Shown here in pieces: positions 26,013 through 34,057 of a stretch of DNA of 54,882 bases. The stretch is from the NCBI GenBank assembly GCA_903892565.1, contig CAITIX010000434.1, positions 1 to 54,882 of the forward strand, written 5' to 3'. How positions within the stretch are numbered: the first letter of the stretch is position 1; every line of letters begins with the position of its first letter. The notes beneath the pieces are model-generated. The model searched no databases. It saw only the letters and a program-made list of their open reading frames with translations, and was not told where the DNA came from. A program made the translations under genes and the position numbers. The DNA comes from an uncultured Acidobacteriia bacterium. GTDB lineage: Bacteria; Acidobacteriota; Terriglobia; Bryobacterales; Bryobacteraceae.

Positions 26013-26975
26013 TTAGGGTTCGGTGACGAGCTCATGAATATGAAACGCGCGCTTGCGGCCCGTCACTACCACTTCTCCCTGATACTTTAGGCGTCCATTT
26101 ACCGCGAAGTCGATGGGCCGCTCCACGGGATAGTCGAACGCCAGCACATCGCCCTCCTGTAATTCGAGCAACGCCTGCACGCCGAGTTTCGGTCCCTGTA
26201 GGCGCGCATCCAGGCGCACGATCGCCGGACGAATCAGGCGCAGCATGCGCGCGTGCTCGTCTTCGGTGGCTTGCGTCTTGCGGACGCTCCATTGCTGATC
26301 GAACTTCTGGCGCAGCATCTTAACGACAATCGATGGGATGCCGATGTTCATCATGCCCGACGAATCTCCGATGCGGACTTCCATGCTGATGGCGACAACG
26401 GCTTCGGTCGGTGCCAGAAACTGTAGCAGCTGCGGCTCGGTTTCATGCGCTTCGATGGAAAACTCGATGGCGGCAACCGCGCTCCAGGCTGTCCGAAGAT
26501 CGTTCAGGATGATGCGCAGCATACTGTCCAGGATGCTTTGCTCGATTTCGGTGATCTCTCGTTCCATCTTTTTGCCCGAGGTTCCAGCGCCGCCGAGCAG
26601 CATCTCCAGAATCGGGAATACCAGCGACGGATTGATTTCGAGTACTGCAGTGCCGTCGTAGGGCTTCAGGCCGAGCGCGATCAAGCTGGTGGGTGACGGG
26701 AGAATCTGCGTGAATTCGACAAACGAGACTTGTTCGACCGAGACCAGATTGACGGCCACGTACGCTCGCAAGTAGGCCGAAAGGCTGGATGCAAGATTGC
26801 GCGCGAAGTTTTCATGCAAGAGGTGAATCGCTCGCAGTTGGTCCTTTGCGATGCGATCGGGACGGCGGAAATCATAGGGTTGCGCCGATTTGAGCGGATC
26901 CTCTTCTGTACCGTCGTCTCGGACTTTCTTAAATACGTTGTCGATTTCCTGCTGCGAGAGGACACGATCTGCCAT
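26013..26975 (-). CDS. fliM: Flagellar motor switch protein FliM
   Basis: A 320-residue protein of near-standard FliM length. The N-terminal CheY-binding peptide is LSQQEIDNVF (6-15). The middle CheC-like domain starts around YDFRRPDRIAKDQLRAIHLLHE and includes LEMLLGG with a Gly-rich loop. The C-terminal SpoA-like domain ends with GDVLAFDYPVERPIDFAVNG, the FliN-interacting surface. It forms the C-ring that sets motor rotation direction. No other flagellar or chemotaxis gene is in the window. Confidence 0.95.
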   Translation of the reverse strand: MADRVLSQQEIDNVFKKVRDDGTEEDPLKSAQPYDFRRPDRIAKDQLRAIHLLHENFARNLASSLSAYLRAYVAVNLVSVEQVSFVEFTQILPSPTSLIALGLKPYDGTAVLEINPSLVFPILEMLLGGAGTSGKKMEREITEIEQSILDSMLRIILNDLRTAWSAVAAIEFSIEAHETEPQLLQFLAPTEAVVAISMEVRIGDSSGMMNIGIPSIVVKMLRQKFDQQWSVRKTQATEDEHARMLRLIRPAIVRLDARLQGPKLGVQALLELQEGDVLAFDYPVERPIDFAVNGRLKYQGEVVVTGRKRAFHIHELVTEP

Positions 26976-27045
26976 GCGCGTCTATCGGCAAAGCGACCAG
27001 CGCCGGGAGATCGGATGATCCTGAACCCGCTAGAATCGGGAGTAG

Positions 27046-28419
27046 GTGCAACACTCCCCGGTGAACAAGTTCCTCGTCAAAAATTTCGGATGCCGCGCAT
27101 CGCAGGCCGATGGTGCGGCGATCGAGGCTGGACTCTCCGCCGATGGCCTTTCCGGCGTCGACGAATTTTCCGCGGCAGACTTGGTTGTGCTCAATACTTG
27201 CACCGTCACGGCCACCGCTGACGACGAAGTTCGTCAAACGGTACGCCGCATTCGTCGCGAGAGTCCGGCGGCGCGAATTCTGGTCACAGGCTGCTACGCG
27301 CAGCGCGCGCCCGAGGAGATCGCGAAGCTGGACGGCGTGTCGCTCGTGGTGGGGAATTCGCACAAGGCGAATATTCCGCAACTTGTCACGGAACGTTTTG
27401 GCGACAACGCCCCGACGTATCACGGACAAATTGAAATCGGTGATATTTTCGCGCAGACAGATTTTCTGTCGGCTCCAGTGGAAGATGCCGCGGGAGATCG
27501 CACGCGTCCGAATTTGAAAATCCAGGACGGCTGCAACAACCGCTGCTCGTTCTGCATCATTCCTTATGTGCGAGGGAAGAGCCGCAGCGCGCCCGCCGAT
27601 CGGGTGGTCGATCAAGTGCGCACCCTCGCAGCAAAGTATCGCGAAGTGGTCCTGAGCGGCATCAATCTGGGACGCTGGGGGCGCGACCTTCCGGCGGCGG
27701 ATTCAGGGTACAACCCCGTCCCGTCAGGGCGGGGATTCAGGCCGCGATTGAGCAAATCCCGTCTCGCCGATTTAGTTCGCCTACTCCTTGAAGAAACAAG
27801 CGTGGAGCGTTTGCGCTTGAGCTCCGTGGAGCCCATGGATTTCTCAGACGGGCTCTTGCAACTCATGGCCGATTCTCCGCGCATCGCCAAGCACGTTCAC
27901 GCGCCACTGCAATCGGGTTCGGATACCGTCCTGCGCCGCATGCATCGCAAGTATCGGCCCCGGCACTACGCGGACCGCATCGCGAAAGCTCGCGCTTTAA
28001 TGCCCGAATGCGCCGTCGGCGCTGACGTCATGACCGGATTCCCCGGTGAGACAGAGGCCGAATTTGAACAGAGCTGCGCGTTTATCGAGAGCCTGCCGTT
28101 CACGTATCTGCACGTGTTCACTTATTCGGAACGGCCGGGAACTCCGGCTGCGGATGCGGAGCAGGTGCCGACGCGCGCTCGTCGCGATCGCACGCAAGCG
28201 CTACGTGCCTTGGCCGCGCGCAAGAATGCCGAGTTTCGGAGATCGATGGTCGGCAAGACGCTCTCCTGCGTCACGCTCGATAACGGCACGGCGATCAGCG
28301 GGAATTATTTGAAGGTCGCGCTCGCGAAACCACGCGAAGCAAATCGCATCGAGGAGATTCGCATTGGTGGATTGACGTCGGATGGGCTGAGCGAAGAGGG
28401 GACCTTTACGGTTCTCTAG
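27046..28419 (+). CDS. mtaB: tRNA t6A37 methylthiotransferase MtaB
   Basis: A 457-residue radical-SAM methylthiotransferase that converts t6A37 to ms2t6A in tRNA. The N-terminal domain has the auxiliary-cluster Cys residues C16, C52 and C83. The radical-SAM motif CNNRCSFC has C163, C167 and C170, followed by IPYVRGKSRS, typical of MtaB rather than MiaB. The C-terminal TRAM domain is about 385-457. Residues about 216-235 (SGYNPVPSGRGF) are an insertion of roughly 19 residues relative to what I recall of Bacillus MtaB, encoded by a hairpin element. GTG 27046 has GGGAG four bases before it. Divergent from fliM. Confidence 0.94.
   Translation: MQHSPVNKFLVKNFGCRASQADGAAIEAGLSADGLSGVDEFSAADLVVLNTCTVTATADDEVRQTVRRIRRESPAARILVTGCYAQRAPEEIAKLDGVSLVVGNSHKANIPQLVTERFGDNAPTYHGQIEIGDIFAQTDFLSAPVEDAAGDRTRPNLKIQDGCNNRCSFCIIPYVRGKSRSAPADRVVDQVRTLAAKYREVVLSGINLGRWGRDLPAADSGYNPVPSGRGFRPRLSKSRLADLVRLLLEETSVERLRLSSVEPMDFSDGLLQLMADSPRIAKHVHAPLQSGSDTVLRRMHRKYRPRHYADRIAKARALMPECAVGADVMTGFPGETEAEFEQSCAFIESLPFTYLHVFTYSERPGTPAADAEQVPTRARRDRTQALRALAARKNAEFRRSMVGKTLSCVTLDNGTAISGNYLKVALAKPREANRIEEIRIGGLTSDGLSEEGTFTVL
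27701..27741. repeat. Palindromic element inside mtaB, flanked by 7-bp direct repeats
   Basis: An eight-pair stem (27714-27721 with 27727-27734, one T-G wobble, five-base loop) is bordered by ATTCAGG at 27701-27707 and 27735-27741. It is read through in frame. It looks like an inserted short palindromic element. Confidence 0.6.
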
Positions 28420-28430
28420 TTCCGCGAGCG

Positions 28431-29027
28431 CTACATCTCCCGGCGATTCTCCAACGATTTCGAGATCGTCACTTCATCCGAAAATTCCAGATCGCTGCCC
28501 ACGGGAATACCCATTGCGATGCGCGTGACTTTCAATCCCAGCGGCTTCAGCAAGCGCGATAAATAAACCGCCGTCGCCTCGCCTTCCACTGTGGGATTCG
28601 TCGCGAGGATGACTTCTTGCGTCTCGCCGCGTGCGATGCGGTCCAGCAGGCTCTTGATTTTGAGTTGCTCAGGGCCAATGCCGCGCAGCGGAGAAATCGA
28701 TCCGTTCAGTACGTGATACACGCCCGGGAACGTGCGCGTGGTTTCGATGGGAAGAATATTGTGCGATTCCTCGACGACGCAAATCTGCGTGCGGTCGCGA
28801 TGCGGATCGCGGCAATAGGGGCATAGCTCGCCATCGCTGATGTTGTTGCATTCGGCGCAGATGCCGAGGTTGTCCTTCACGTCGAAGAGGGCTTCTGCGA
28901 GGCGCGACGCGTCCTCACGCGAATGGCGTAGGACATGAAATGCGAGGCGTTGCGCGGACTTCTGCCCGATGCCGGGCAGGCGGCGAAACTCGTCGATCAA
29001 TCGTTGAAGCGGTGCGGCGAAGTCCAT
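28431..29027 (-). CDS. recR: Recombination mediator RecR
   Basis: A 198-residue RecF-pathway protein that helps load RecA at single-strand gaps. It has the helix-hairpin-helix [20 protein letters not shown] (about 13-33), the zinc finger C57, C60, C69, C72 and the TOPRIM domain (about 80-175: [36 protein letters not shown]). It lies downstream of ybaB on the same strand, the usual ybaB-recR order. Between them is an unusual palindrome array. Confidence 0.97.
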   Translation of the reverse strand: MDFAAPLQRLIDEFRRLPGIGQKSAQRLAFHVLRHSREDASRLAEALFDVKDNLGICAECNNISDGELCPYCRDPHRDRTQICVVEESHNILPIETTRTFPGVYHVLNGSISPLRGIGPEQLKIKSLLDRIARGETQEVILATNPTVEGEATAVYLSRLLKPLGLKVTRIAMGIPVGSDLEFSDEVTISKSLENRREM

Positions 29028-29042
29028 GATTTAATTTGTGAG

Positions 29043-29158
29043 GCAGCTTGGCCGGCTGCGGTGGGGCAGCTTGGTAAGCTGCGGCGGGTTGCTAACCCGC
29101 CCATTCACGGAAGAGGGCGAAGGCGCGATTCCCAATCGCGCGCAGGTTGCCAACCTGC
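29043..29158. repeat. Array of five short palindromes between ybaB and recR
   Basis: Palindromes at 29043-29059 (5-bp stem), 29066-29082, 29084-29100, 29123-29141 and 29142-29158 (7-8 bp perfect stems). The last four all have a three-base loop closed by TT/AA, while their outer stem bases differ (GCAGC, GCGGG, GCGCGA, GCAGG). They fill most of the 142-bp gap. Confidence 0.85.
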
Positions 29159-29169
29159 CCCACGAGCGC

Positions 29170-29490
29170 TTAGAACAATCCCGGAGGCAATCCCATGCCG
29201 CCCAGCATTCCGGACATCTTCTGCTTGGTCTCGTCGTCCACCTTTTTCGTCGCTTCGTTGCAGGCGGCCAGCACCAGATCCTGCAGCATCTCGACGTCAC
29301 CCGCGACTTCGGCATCGATCTTTACGCCGGTGATGTTCTTGTGGCCGTCCATCTTTACCGTCACCATGCCGCCGCCCGAGGAGCCTTCCACGCGGATCAG
29401 CGCGATTTCCTCCTGCATCTTCTGCTGCATCTTCTGGGCCTGCGCCATCATGTTCTGCATGTTTCCGGGCATCTTCATACGTATGTCCAT
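29170..29490 (-). CDS. ybaB: YbaB/EbfC nucleoid-associated protein
   Basis: A 106-residue DNA-binding protein. The N-terminal helix is Met/Gln-rich (MQNMMAQAQKMQQKMQEE), followed by strands with GGGMVTVKMDGHKNITGVKID and a C-terminal helix ending in Gly/Met/Pro-rich GMGLPPGLF. It forms dimers that coat DNA and often accompanies recR. An internal ATG at 29478 is an alternative start. dnaX, the usual upstream neighbour, is absent; a large surface-protein gene stands there instead. Confidence 0.94.
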   Translation of the reverse strand: MDIRMKMPGNMQNMMAQAQKMQQKMQEEIALIRVEGSSGGGMVTVKMDGHKNITGVKIDAEVAGDVEMLQDLVLAACNEATKKVDDETKQKMSGMLGGMGLPPGLF

Positions 29491-29518
29491 TGTTGCACCG
29501 TCCGCTGTTGTACTGAAA

Positions 29519-29548
29519 GAAGGGCCGCGGGTGTCTCCCGAGCCCTTC
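29519..29548 (-). terminator. Terminator hairpin after the OmpA-PKD gene
   Basis: GAAGGGC (29519-29525) pairs with GCCCTTC (29542-29548), with a further GGG/CCC inside. A T-run lies on the plus-strand side (29551-29555), and on the minus strand TTTCAG follows. It may work in both directions. It sits 36 bases after the minus-strand stop. Confidence 0.5.
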
Positions 29549-29584
29549 CGTTTTTCGATGGGATGGTGCGCGATATGTTTGCTG

Positions 29585-32086
29585 CTACGGTGCCGTCAGA
29601 ACCTGCGTCACCGAGGTGCCATCCGATCCGGTTGCGACGCATGGATACTGCGTTGGCGTCGAGGGATTCACTTCCAACACCGCTTCCGTCGTGAACGGGA
29701 ACGTCTTGCCCGCCAGTTGGATGGACGCTGCGCCCTTCGCGATGCAGTACAACTGCGTCATGCCATCGGACAGCACCTGCTTCGAGTAGGACAGGATCTG
29801 TACCGTCGGCGCGGGCGTTGGCGGAGGAGGCGGCAACGTGATCGTCACCGTGGCGCTCGTGGTTACGCTCAGTGCGCCCTTGGTCGCCGTGATCTGGTAC
29901 GTCGTGGTTTGTTGCGGCGACACTTGAATGCTGCCCGTGAGCGTCACATTGCCCACCTGCGTAATCGTCACCGTGTCGGCGTTGATCACCTGCCATCCCA
30001 GTGTGGATGCTTGTCCTTGCTGCACCGAATTCGGAGTCGCGGTGAACAGCAGAATCTGCGGAGGAGCATTGGGCGTCGTCGTGATGGCGACGCGCGCCGA
30101 GCTTTGCAATCCCGCCGGATTGTGAACGGTTAGCGTGAAGATGTAGACGTTGCCGGCCGCTGCGCTAAACGTGGTGATTGCGCTGGTGGACGCCGAAAGA
30201 GCCACGCTTGGACCGGAATTTTGCGTCCACTGATACGTAAGCTTGCCGCCCTCAGGATCGTAGGAACCGGAGCCATCGAGCGTCACGGTTGCGGCCGTGG
30301 GCAGTGTCTGGTCCGGGCCCGCATTCGCTACCGGAGGAAGCGCTCCCGTGCGCACGGTCCGCGTCAGTACTTCATAGCGCACGCGGGGAACCTGCACGGG
30401 TGTGGGTAGAGACGTTGTCAGGAAATCGCTCGGACGCTGGAAATTGCCCAGCTGTACGCCGGCCACAACGCGTCCTGTATTGCCACGGCCCAGCAGCGTT
30501 TCATTTACGCCGCCTTCCAGTGTAAAGGCCACGTGATTGACAATCGGGAAGATTAGGCGCAGCGTGCCGCCCAGGCGATCGCCCGCCGTAGTGCTCCGCA
30601 AATATCCGAGGTTGCCCTCAAAGTAGTTCCGGCCGAACAGAGGACCCGTAGCATTGATGCCCGCTTGATCCACCACGCGCAGATACGACTGCTGATAGAA
30701 ATCCGGAACCAATACCGTGCCTTGGAACAGCGGCACATTGTTGACCATCGCGTCGTCTAAGAACGCCTTTGTGCCGTACGCTCCGACCTTGCCCCACTTG
30801 AAGAGATATTCGAGCGAGACGGAAGCTTGTCCTAGTGTTCCTCCCGTTTGATCGCCCGTGAGGTTTACGTGCTTGAAGCTCGAGAACAGGCCAGCCTGGA
30901 AGCGTCCGACGCGATCGACGAGACCGAAGTCGAACTGGCCTTCGCGTTGTCCCTTGCTATAAAAATATTCGCCTTGTCCCTGGAATGCGTAGTGTTCGGC
31001 GAAGGGAGCGAAATAGCGGCCTTTGCCCGTGAACGTCGCGTTGCCATCGTTGGTGGCGCCCACGTTCATGCCCAGCATTTCAAAACGGGGAGCGCGATTC
31101 TTGTCCAGTTCATTCGCTACCGCTTTGGCGAAATCCGAGGCCGAAGCGCCGTTGATGTTTGCGTTGCCATTGGCGTTGTTGCCATTGGAATTGCCCGCGC
31201 CGTTTCCATTCGACCCTGCTGCGCCATTCGCGCCCGCCGGGCCACTATTGCCGCTGCTTCCGACGCCGCCATTGCCGGCATTTCCAAAGCCTGGCATCGT
31301 GCCTGCCGCATCGCCACTGCCGGAGCCTGCTACGCCTCCGCGACTATTGCCCGCGCGAAGATTGCCGTCACCACCATCGCGTAGCGCGGAGAGTTGATCA
31401 CGCATGGCGTCCTGCTGCTGCTTGAGGCCGTTGAGTTGATCCTTCAATGCCGCATTTTGATCAGCGAGATCCTTCAGCATGTGCTCCAGCGTGTCGAGCT
31501 TATCGAGTTTGTGCAGAACTTCGTTGCAACAGTCTGCCGATCCGCCGGAAAGTCCGTTGCTCCCGTCTAACGCGCGAATCGCATCACCCGTGCCGCCTGC
31601 GCCCGCGCTGATCACACGTCCTTGTCCATCAACCACGGCCAACGCCACACGACGATCCATCCAGCGCGCTTCATCCGTGGCGCTGAAGCCGGGTTTTCCC
31701 TCACCGTACTTCAAATCGTTCTTGCCTCGGCTGGATGTTTCGATCTGGGCTGCGCGAGCGCCGTACTTGACGAGGAAATCGCGGACGGCATTTGCGCGCG
31801 CCAGTCCCAGCTTTTCGTTGTAAGCCGCGCTGCCAATGCGGTCCGTATGGCCTTCGATCTTCACTTTATAGGTCGAGTTCATCTGGAGCAGTGCGCTGAT
31901 GCGCAGCAGACTGGGGAAGCCGTCGACCAGAACGGACGAGTTGAAATCGAAGTTGATTTCCTCCCAGTCGTCCTTGCTCGCGTGCGTGTCGAGTCCCTGG
32001 GCCGATGCAAATGGAACAATAAGCAGCGCCATCAGAAAAGGCAATGCCGCCGCTAAGCTGGCGAACCGTTTGAATAGAGTTTTCAT
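29585..32086 (-). CDS. Large OmpA-domain surface protein with C-terminal PKD and Ig-like domains
   Basis: An 833-residue exported protein. Signal peptide 1-30. An OmpA-type peptidoglycan-binding domain occupies about 45-155 (KIEGHTDRIGSAAYNEKLGLARA), unusually at the N-terminus. A Gln/Leu coiled coil follows (about 185-240), then a Gly/Asn/Ser linker (about 245-315). About 330-570 has alternating aromatic strands (YYSKGQREGQFDFGLVDRVGRF) that could form a beta-barrel. About 585-680 is a PKD domain (PVANAGPDQT, DGSGSYDPEGGKLTYQW). About 690-833 has one or two Ig-like domains separated by PPPPPTPAP. The protein may tie peptidoglycan to the outer membrane and display adhesive domains. A terminator follows. 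Confidence 0.85.
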   Translation of the reverse strand: MKTLFKRFASLAAALPFLMALLIVPFASAQGLDTHASKDDWEEINFDFNSSVLVDGFPSLLRISALLQMNSTYKVKIEGHTDRIGSAAYNEKLGLARANAVRDFLVKYGARAAQIETSSRGKNDLKYGEGKPGFSATDEARWMDRRVALAVVDGQGRVISAGAGGTGDAIRALDGSNGLSGGSADCCNEVLHKLDKLDTLEHMLKDLADQNAALKDQLNGLKQQQDAMRDQLSALRDGGDGNLRAGNSRGGVAGSGSGDAAGTMPGFGNAGNGGVGSSGNSGPAGANGAAGSNGNGAGNSNGNNANGNANINGASASDFAKAVANELDKNRAPRFEMLGMNVGATNDGNATFTGKGRYFAPFAEHYAFQGQGEYFYSKGQREGQFDFGLVDRVGRFQAGLFSSFKHVNLTGDQTGGTLGQASVSLEYLFKWGKVGAYGTKAFLDDAMVNNVPLFQGTVLVPDFYQQSYLRVVDQAGINATGPLFGRNYFEGNLGYLRSTTAGDRLGGTLRLIFPIVNHVAFTLEGGVNETLLGRGNTGRVVAGVQLGNFQRPSDFLTTSLPTPVQVPRVRYEVLTRTVRTGALPPVANAGPDQTLPTAATVTLDGSGSYDPEGGKLTYQWTQNSGPSVALSASTSAITTFSAAAGNVYIFTLTVHNPAGLQSSARVAITTTPNAPPQILLFTATPNSVQQGQASTLGWQVINADTVTITQVGNVTLTGSIQVSPQQTTTYQITATKGALSVTTSATVTITLPPPPPTPAPTVQILSYSKQVLSDGMTQLYCIAKGAASIQLAGKTFPFTTEAVLEVNPSTPTQYPCVATGSDGTSVTQVLTAP

Positions 32087-32572
32087 GTTGCTGCTGTTCT
32101 CCCGTGTCTGGACTTCAGTGAATCAAAAAGTCGTCTCGAATGAGCGCATTACCTTTAACCGTGCCTGCTTTGTCGCTAGCATGCCGAGCTGAAGCATAAA
32201 ACGCTACTGGTACAAAATGTTTCGGCGGTCCTGAGGGCCTCAATCGCCCCTTCAGAATCCTGTTCTTGCTTGGCTTGCATTTTTGTTGCCAATGCCCTTC
32301 GATAGCCTTACCCGGTTTGAATTGGGGCATATCCAGAACAGGGCGGTAAGCAGCCTTCGGCAGAAGTAGTAGCCTTCTGCAGAGCATCTGTGCGGAACTT
32401 CTCGATAGGCGCGAAATGATACTGAAACGTATGACTCATTGGGCACGTCCGGAGTGGGATGGCAGGTCGGACTCACCTCAAAATTGCGGTGACGCTGGAA
32501 AATTTTACCGAACGGGGTGATCGAGAAACCGGGCCTTGCGATTTCCCGATTTTCGTCGAGATGTTTGTTAAG
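32087..32572. other. 486-bp stretch with no supported gene
   Basis: Short open frames on both strands lack family features and coding-like composition. The one notable structure is an interrupted palindrome around 32224-32248 (GGCG, TGAG/CTCA, CGCC). The region probably holds the promoter of the leftward OmpA-PKD gene and the leader of the rightward small gene. Confidence 0.5.
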
Positions 32573-32941
32573 ATGGAAGGGATGGCCGATAACGTTCGAC
32601 TTTTTCAAGCCGGACCCGATCCGTTCGGGCGCACCTGGGACGTGGAATTCCGCTGGTCTCAGAATGGCATTTCCATTCGTCATGCCGACACCGTGGACGT
32701 CAAGTACGTCTTGCGCACCGCAGGTGAGGAACCACAAGAAAAGGTCATTGCGCTGCAGCATGCGGATCTTCTGGCGCTGTCTGCCAAGTCGGGTCATGCT
32801 CTGACCGATGCCTGGTGCATGAAGCTGGCGGCGAATTATATGAAGTACATGGTCAAATCCGGTGACAATCTTGAAAAGACGCTCGTCACCGTGACGCCTG
32901 CTGAGTTGGAACTCGCCGCTGGAGTCCGGAAGGCCGCCTAG
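32573..32941 (+). CDS. Small protein of unknown function
   Basis: About 122 residues from ATG 32573; starts at 32459, 32561 or 32582 are also open and no clear ribosome-binding site decides. The product mixes strands (GRTWDVEFRWSQNGISIRHADTVDVKYVLR) with a C-terminal helical part containing one Cys and MKYMVKSGDNLEKTLVTVTPAELE. There is no signal peptide and no known family. The gene is isolated from its neighbours. Confidence 0.55.
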   Translation: MEGMADNVRLFQAGPDPFGRTWDVEFRWSQNGISIRHADTVDVKYVLRTAGEEPQEKVIALQHADLLALSAKSGHALTDAWCMKLAANYMKYMVKSGDNLEKTLVTVTPAELELAAGVRKAA

Positions 32942-32967
32942 GCTTTCGATACTGGGGCGTCTGCGAA

Positions 32968-33053
32968 TAGTACTGGAAGCGCACGCTTTTAGTACCAGTA
33001 GCCTCTTCGCATTAGTACAACGAATTGCTCGTTTGTACCGTTGCGCCTGTACG
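32968..33053 (+). promoter_or_regulatory. Phased GTAC-motif region
   Basis: TAGTAC occurs at 32968, 32990 and 33013 (22 and 23 bp apart, about two helical turns). Further GTAC cores are in TTGTAC (33033) and TGTACG (33049). GTACAACGA/TCGTTTGTAC also forms an inverted repeat (33015-33038). This may be a multi-site operator for the small gene at 33118. Confidence 0.45.
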
Positions 33054-33060
33054 CTATAGA
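33033..33060 (+). promoter_or_regulatory. Candidate promoter of the small PEP-CTERM-like gene
   Basis: TTGTAC (33033-33038) and TATAGA (33055-33060) are 16 bp apart. The -35 match is weak. A GCCCC/GGGGC stem (about 33081-33105) lies in the leader, ending just before AAGGAG. Confidence 0.3.
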
Positions 33061-33117
33061 GTGTAATCTAAGGACACCGCGCCCCACGAACGTAAAAGCG
33101 GGGCACAAGGAGATCGC

Positions 33118-33276
33118 ATGACTAAATCAATTGGATTCGCCGTTGTATTCCTCGCCGCCTCCACCGCGTTGCTGGCCGTCCCGGCCACCCCGGAAATTGA
33201 CGCGACCACCGGAAGTTCTGCTTTCGCGCTGATCGCGGGAGCCATGCTGGTGATTCGCGGTCGTCGAGCAAAGTAG
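33118..33276 (+). CDS. Tiny exported protein with PEP-CTERM-like C-terminus
   Basis: A 52-residue protein with AAGGAG five bases before ATG 33118. It has an N-terminal signal-like segment (MTKSIGFAVVFLAASTALLAV), then PATPEIDATTG, a second hydrophobic stretch (SSAFALIAGAMLVI) and a final RGRRAK. The order P-E motif, membrane helix, Arg cluster matches exosortase-type (PEP-CTERM) sorting signals, here with almost no mature domain between signal peptide and sorting signal. No exosortase gene is in the window. Function unknown; a surface peptide or a regulator of the sorting system are both possible. Confidence 0.72.
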   Translation: MTKSIGFAVVFLAASTALLAVPATPEIDATTGSSAFALIAGAMLVIRGRRAK

Positions 33277-33366
33277 GGACCGTGTCATCCTCATCGCGGT
33301 AGGCTTTGGCTCAAGGCCAGGGCCCCGCGGGCTGTTCTTTCTAGTCGAAGCGTTTAAGGCACGCGG

Positions 33367-34005
33367 TTAGGTGTCTTTCAATACTTCGGCGATCTCGCGT
33401 TCGGCGATGGCCCCTTCGCGGATGATGCGCCAGTAGGGTTCGGTGACGTCGATCGTCGTGGCGCCCGCGCCGGAAATGTGTCCTGCATCCAGCACCAGAT
33501 CGATGCGTCCATCCATCGTGCCGAAGACTTCAATGCCTTTCGAGCACGTCGGCTGTCCCGAACGATTCGCGCTTGTCGCAATCAGCGGCTGCGAGAGCTT
33601 TTCGATCAGCGCCGTCGCAACTTTCGAGCGCGATTGCCGCATCGCGATGCGGCCCGTATTGCCCGTGACTTTCAACGGAACGCGCGACGAAGCCGGTGTG
33701 ATGATCGTCAAAGGCCCGGGCCAAAAACGCCGTGCCAGACGATAGAAGCGCGTCGGCAATTCCTTGCCGAGTTCTTCGGCCATCACGATATCGCCCACCA
33801 GCATCGGCAGCGAGCGAACCTGCTCACGTCCCTTGGCGGCGAATACGCGCTGAGCCGCGTGGAGATTCAAAGGGTCTGCGACCAGGATATACAGCGCGTC
33901 GCTGGGAATCGCGACAATGCCGCCGCGTCGGATGACAGCCGCCGCGCGCTCCACTGCGCCTGCATCAGGTTGTTCCCCGTCGATTTCGATAAGGTCGGTT
34001 GCCAC
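33367..34005 (-). CDS. Threonylcarbamoyl-AMP synthase (TsaC/YrdC/Sua5 family)
   Basis: A 212-residue YrdC-fold protein that makes threonylcarbamoyl-AMP for t6A37 of tRNA. Seen are FAAKGREQVRSLPMLV with the K-x-R motif, a WPGPLTIITPA strand and the SANRSGQPT signature. The usual PT-D/E-T-x-YGL motif reads PSDALYILV here, so the loop near the active site has lost its Gly. It may still be the t6A enzyme or a diverged paralogue. The product t6A is the substrate of MtaB, encoded 5 kb away. Confidence 0.85.
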   Translation of the reverse strand: MATDLIEIDGEQPDAGAVERAAAVIRRGGIVAIPSDALYILVADPLNLHAAQRVFAAKGREQVRSLPMLVGDIVMAEELGKELPTRFYRLARRFWPGPLTIITPASSRVPLKVTGNTGRIAMRQSRSKVATALIEKLSQPLIATSANRSGQPTCSKGIEVFGTMDGRIDLVLDAGHISGAGATTIDVTEPYWRIIREGAIAEREIAEVLKDT

Positions 34006-34057
34006 TTGCTCGTTTCCGGATCCCTAATTCTATGCGCGAACTGCTCTTCTCGGGCTG

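Noticed and set aside
29043-29158. CRISPR or tRNA cluster
   Set aside because: The palindromes have different arms and no spacers, and no cloverleaf can be drawn.
32115-32797. Leftward genes in the gap upstream of the OmpA-PKD gene
   Set aside because: The two open frames have no export signal, family match or ribosome-binding site, and one lies antisense to the small rightward gene.
33061-33117. Riboswitch in the leader of the small PEP-type gene
   Set aside because: There is a stem near the ribosome-binding site, but it matches no riboswitch consensus I know.
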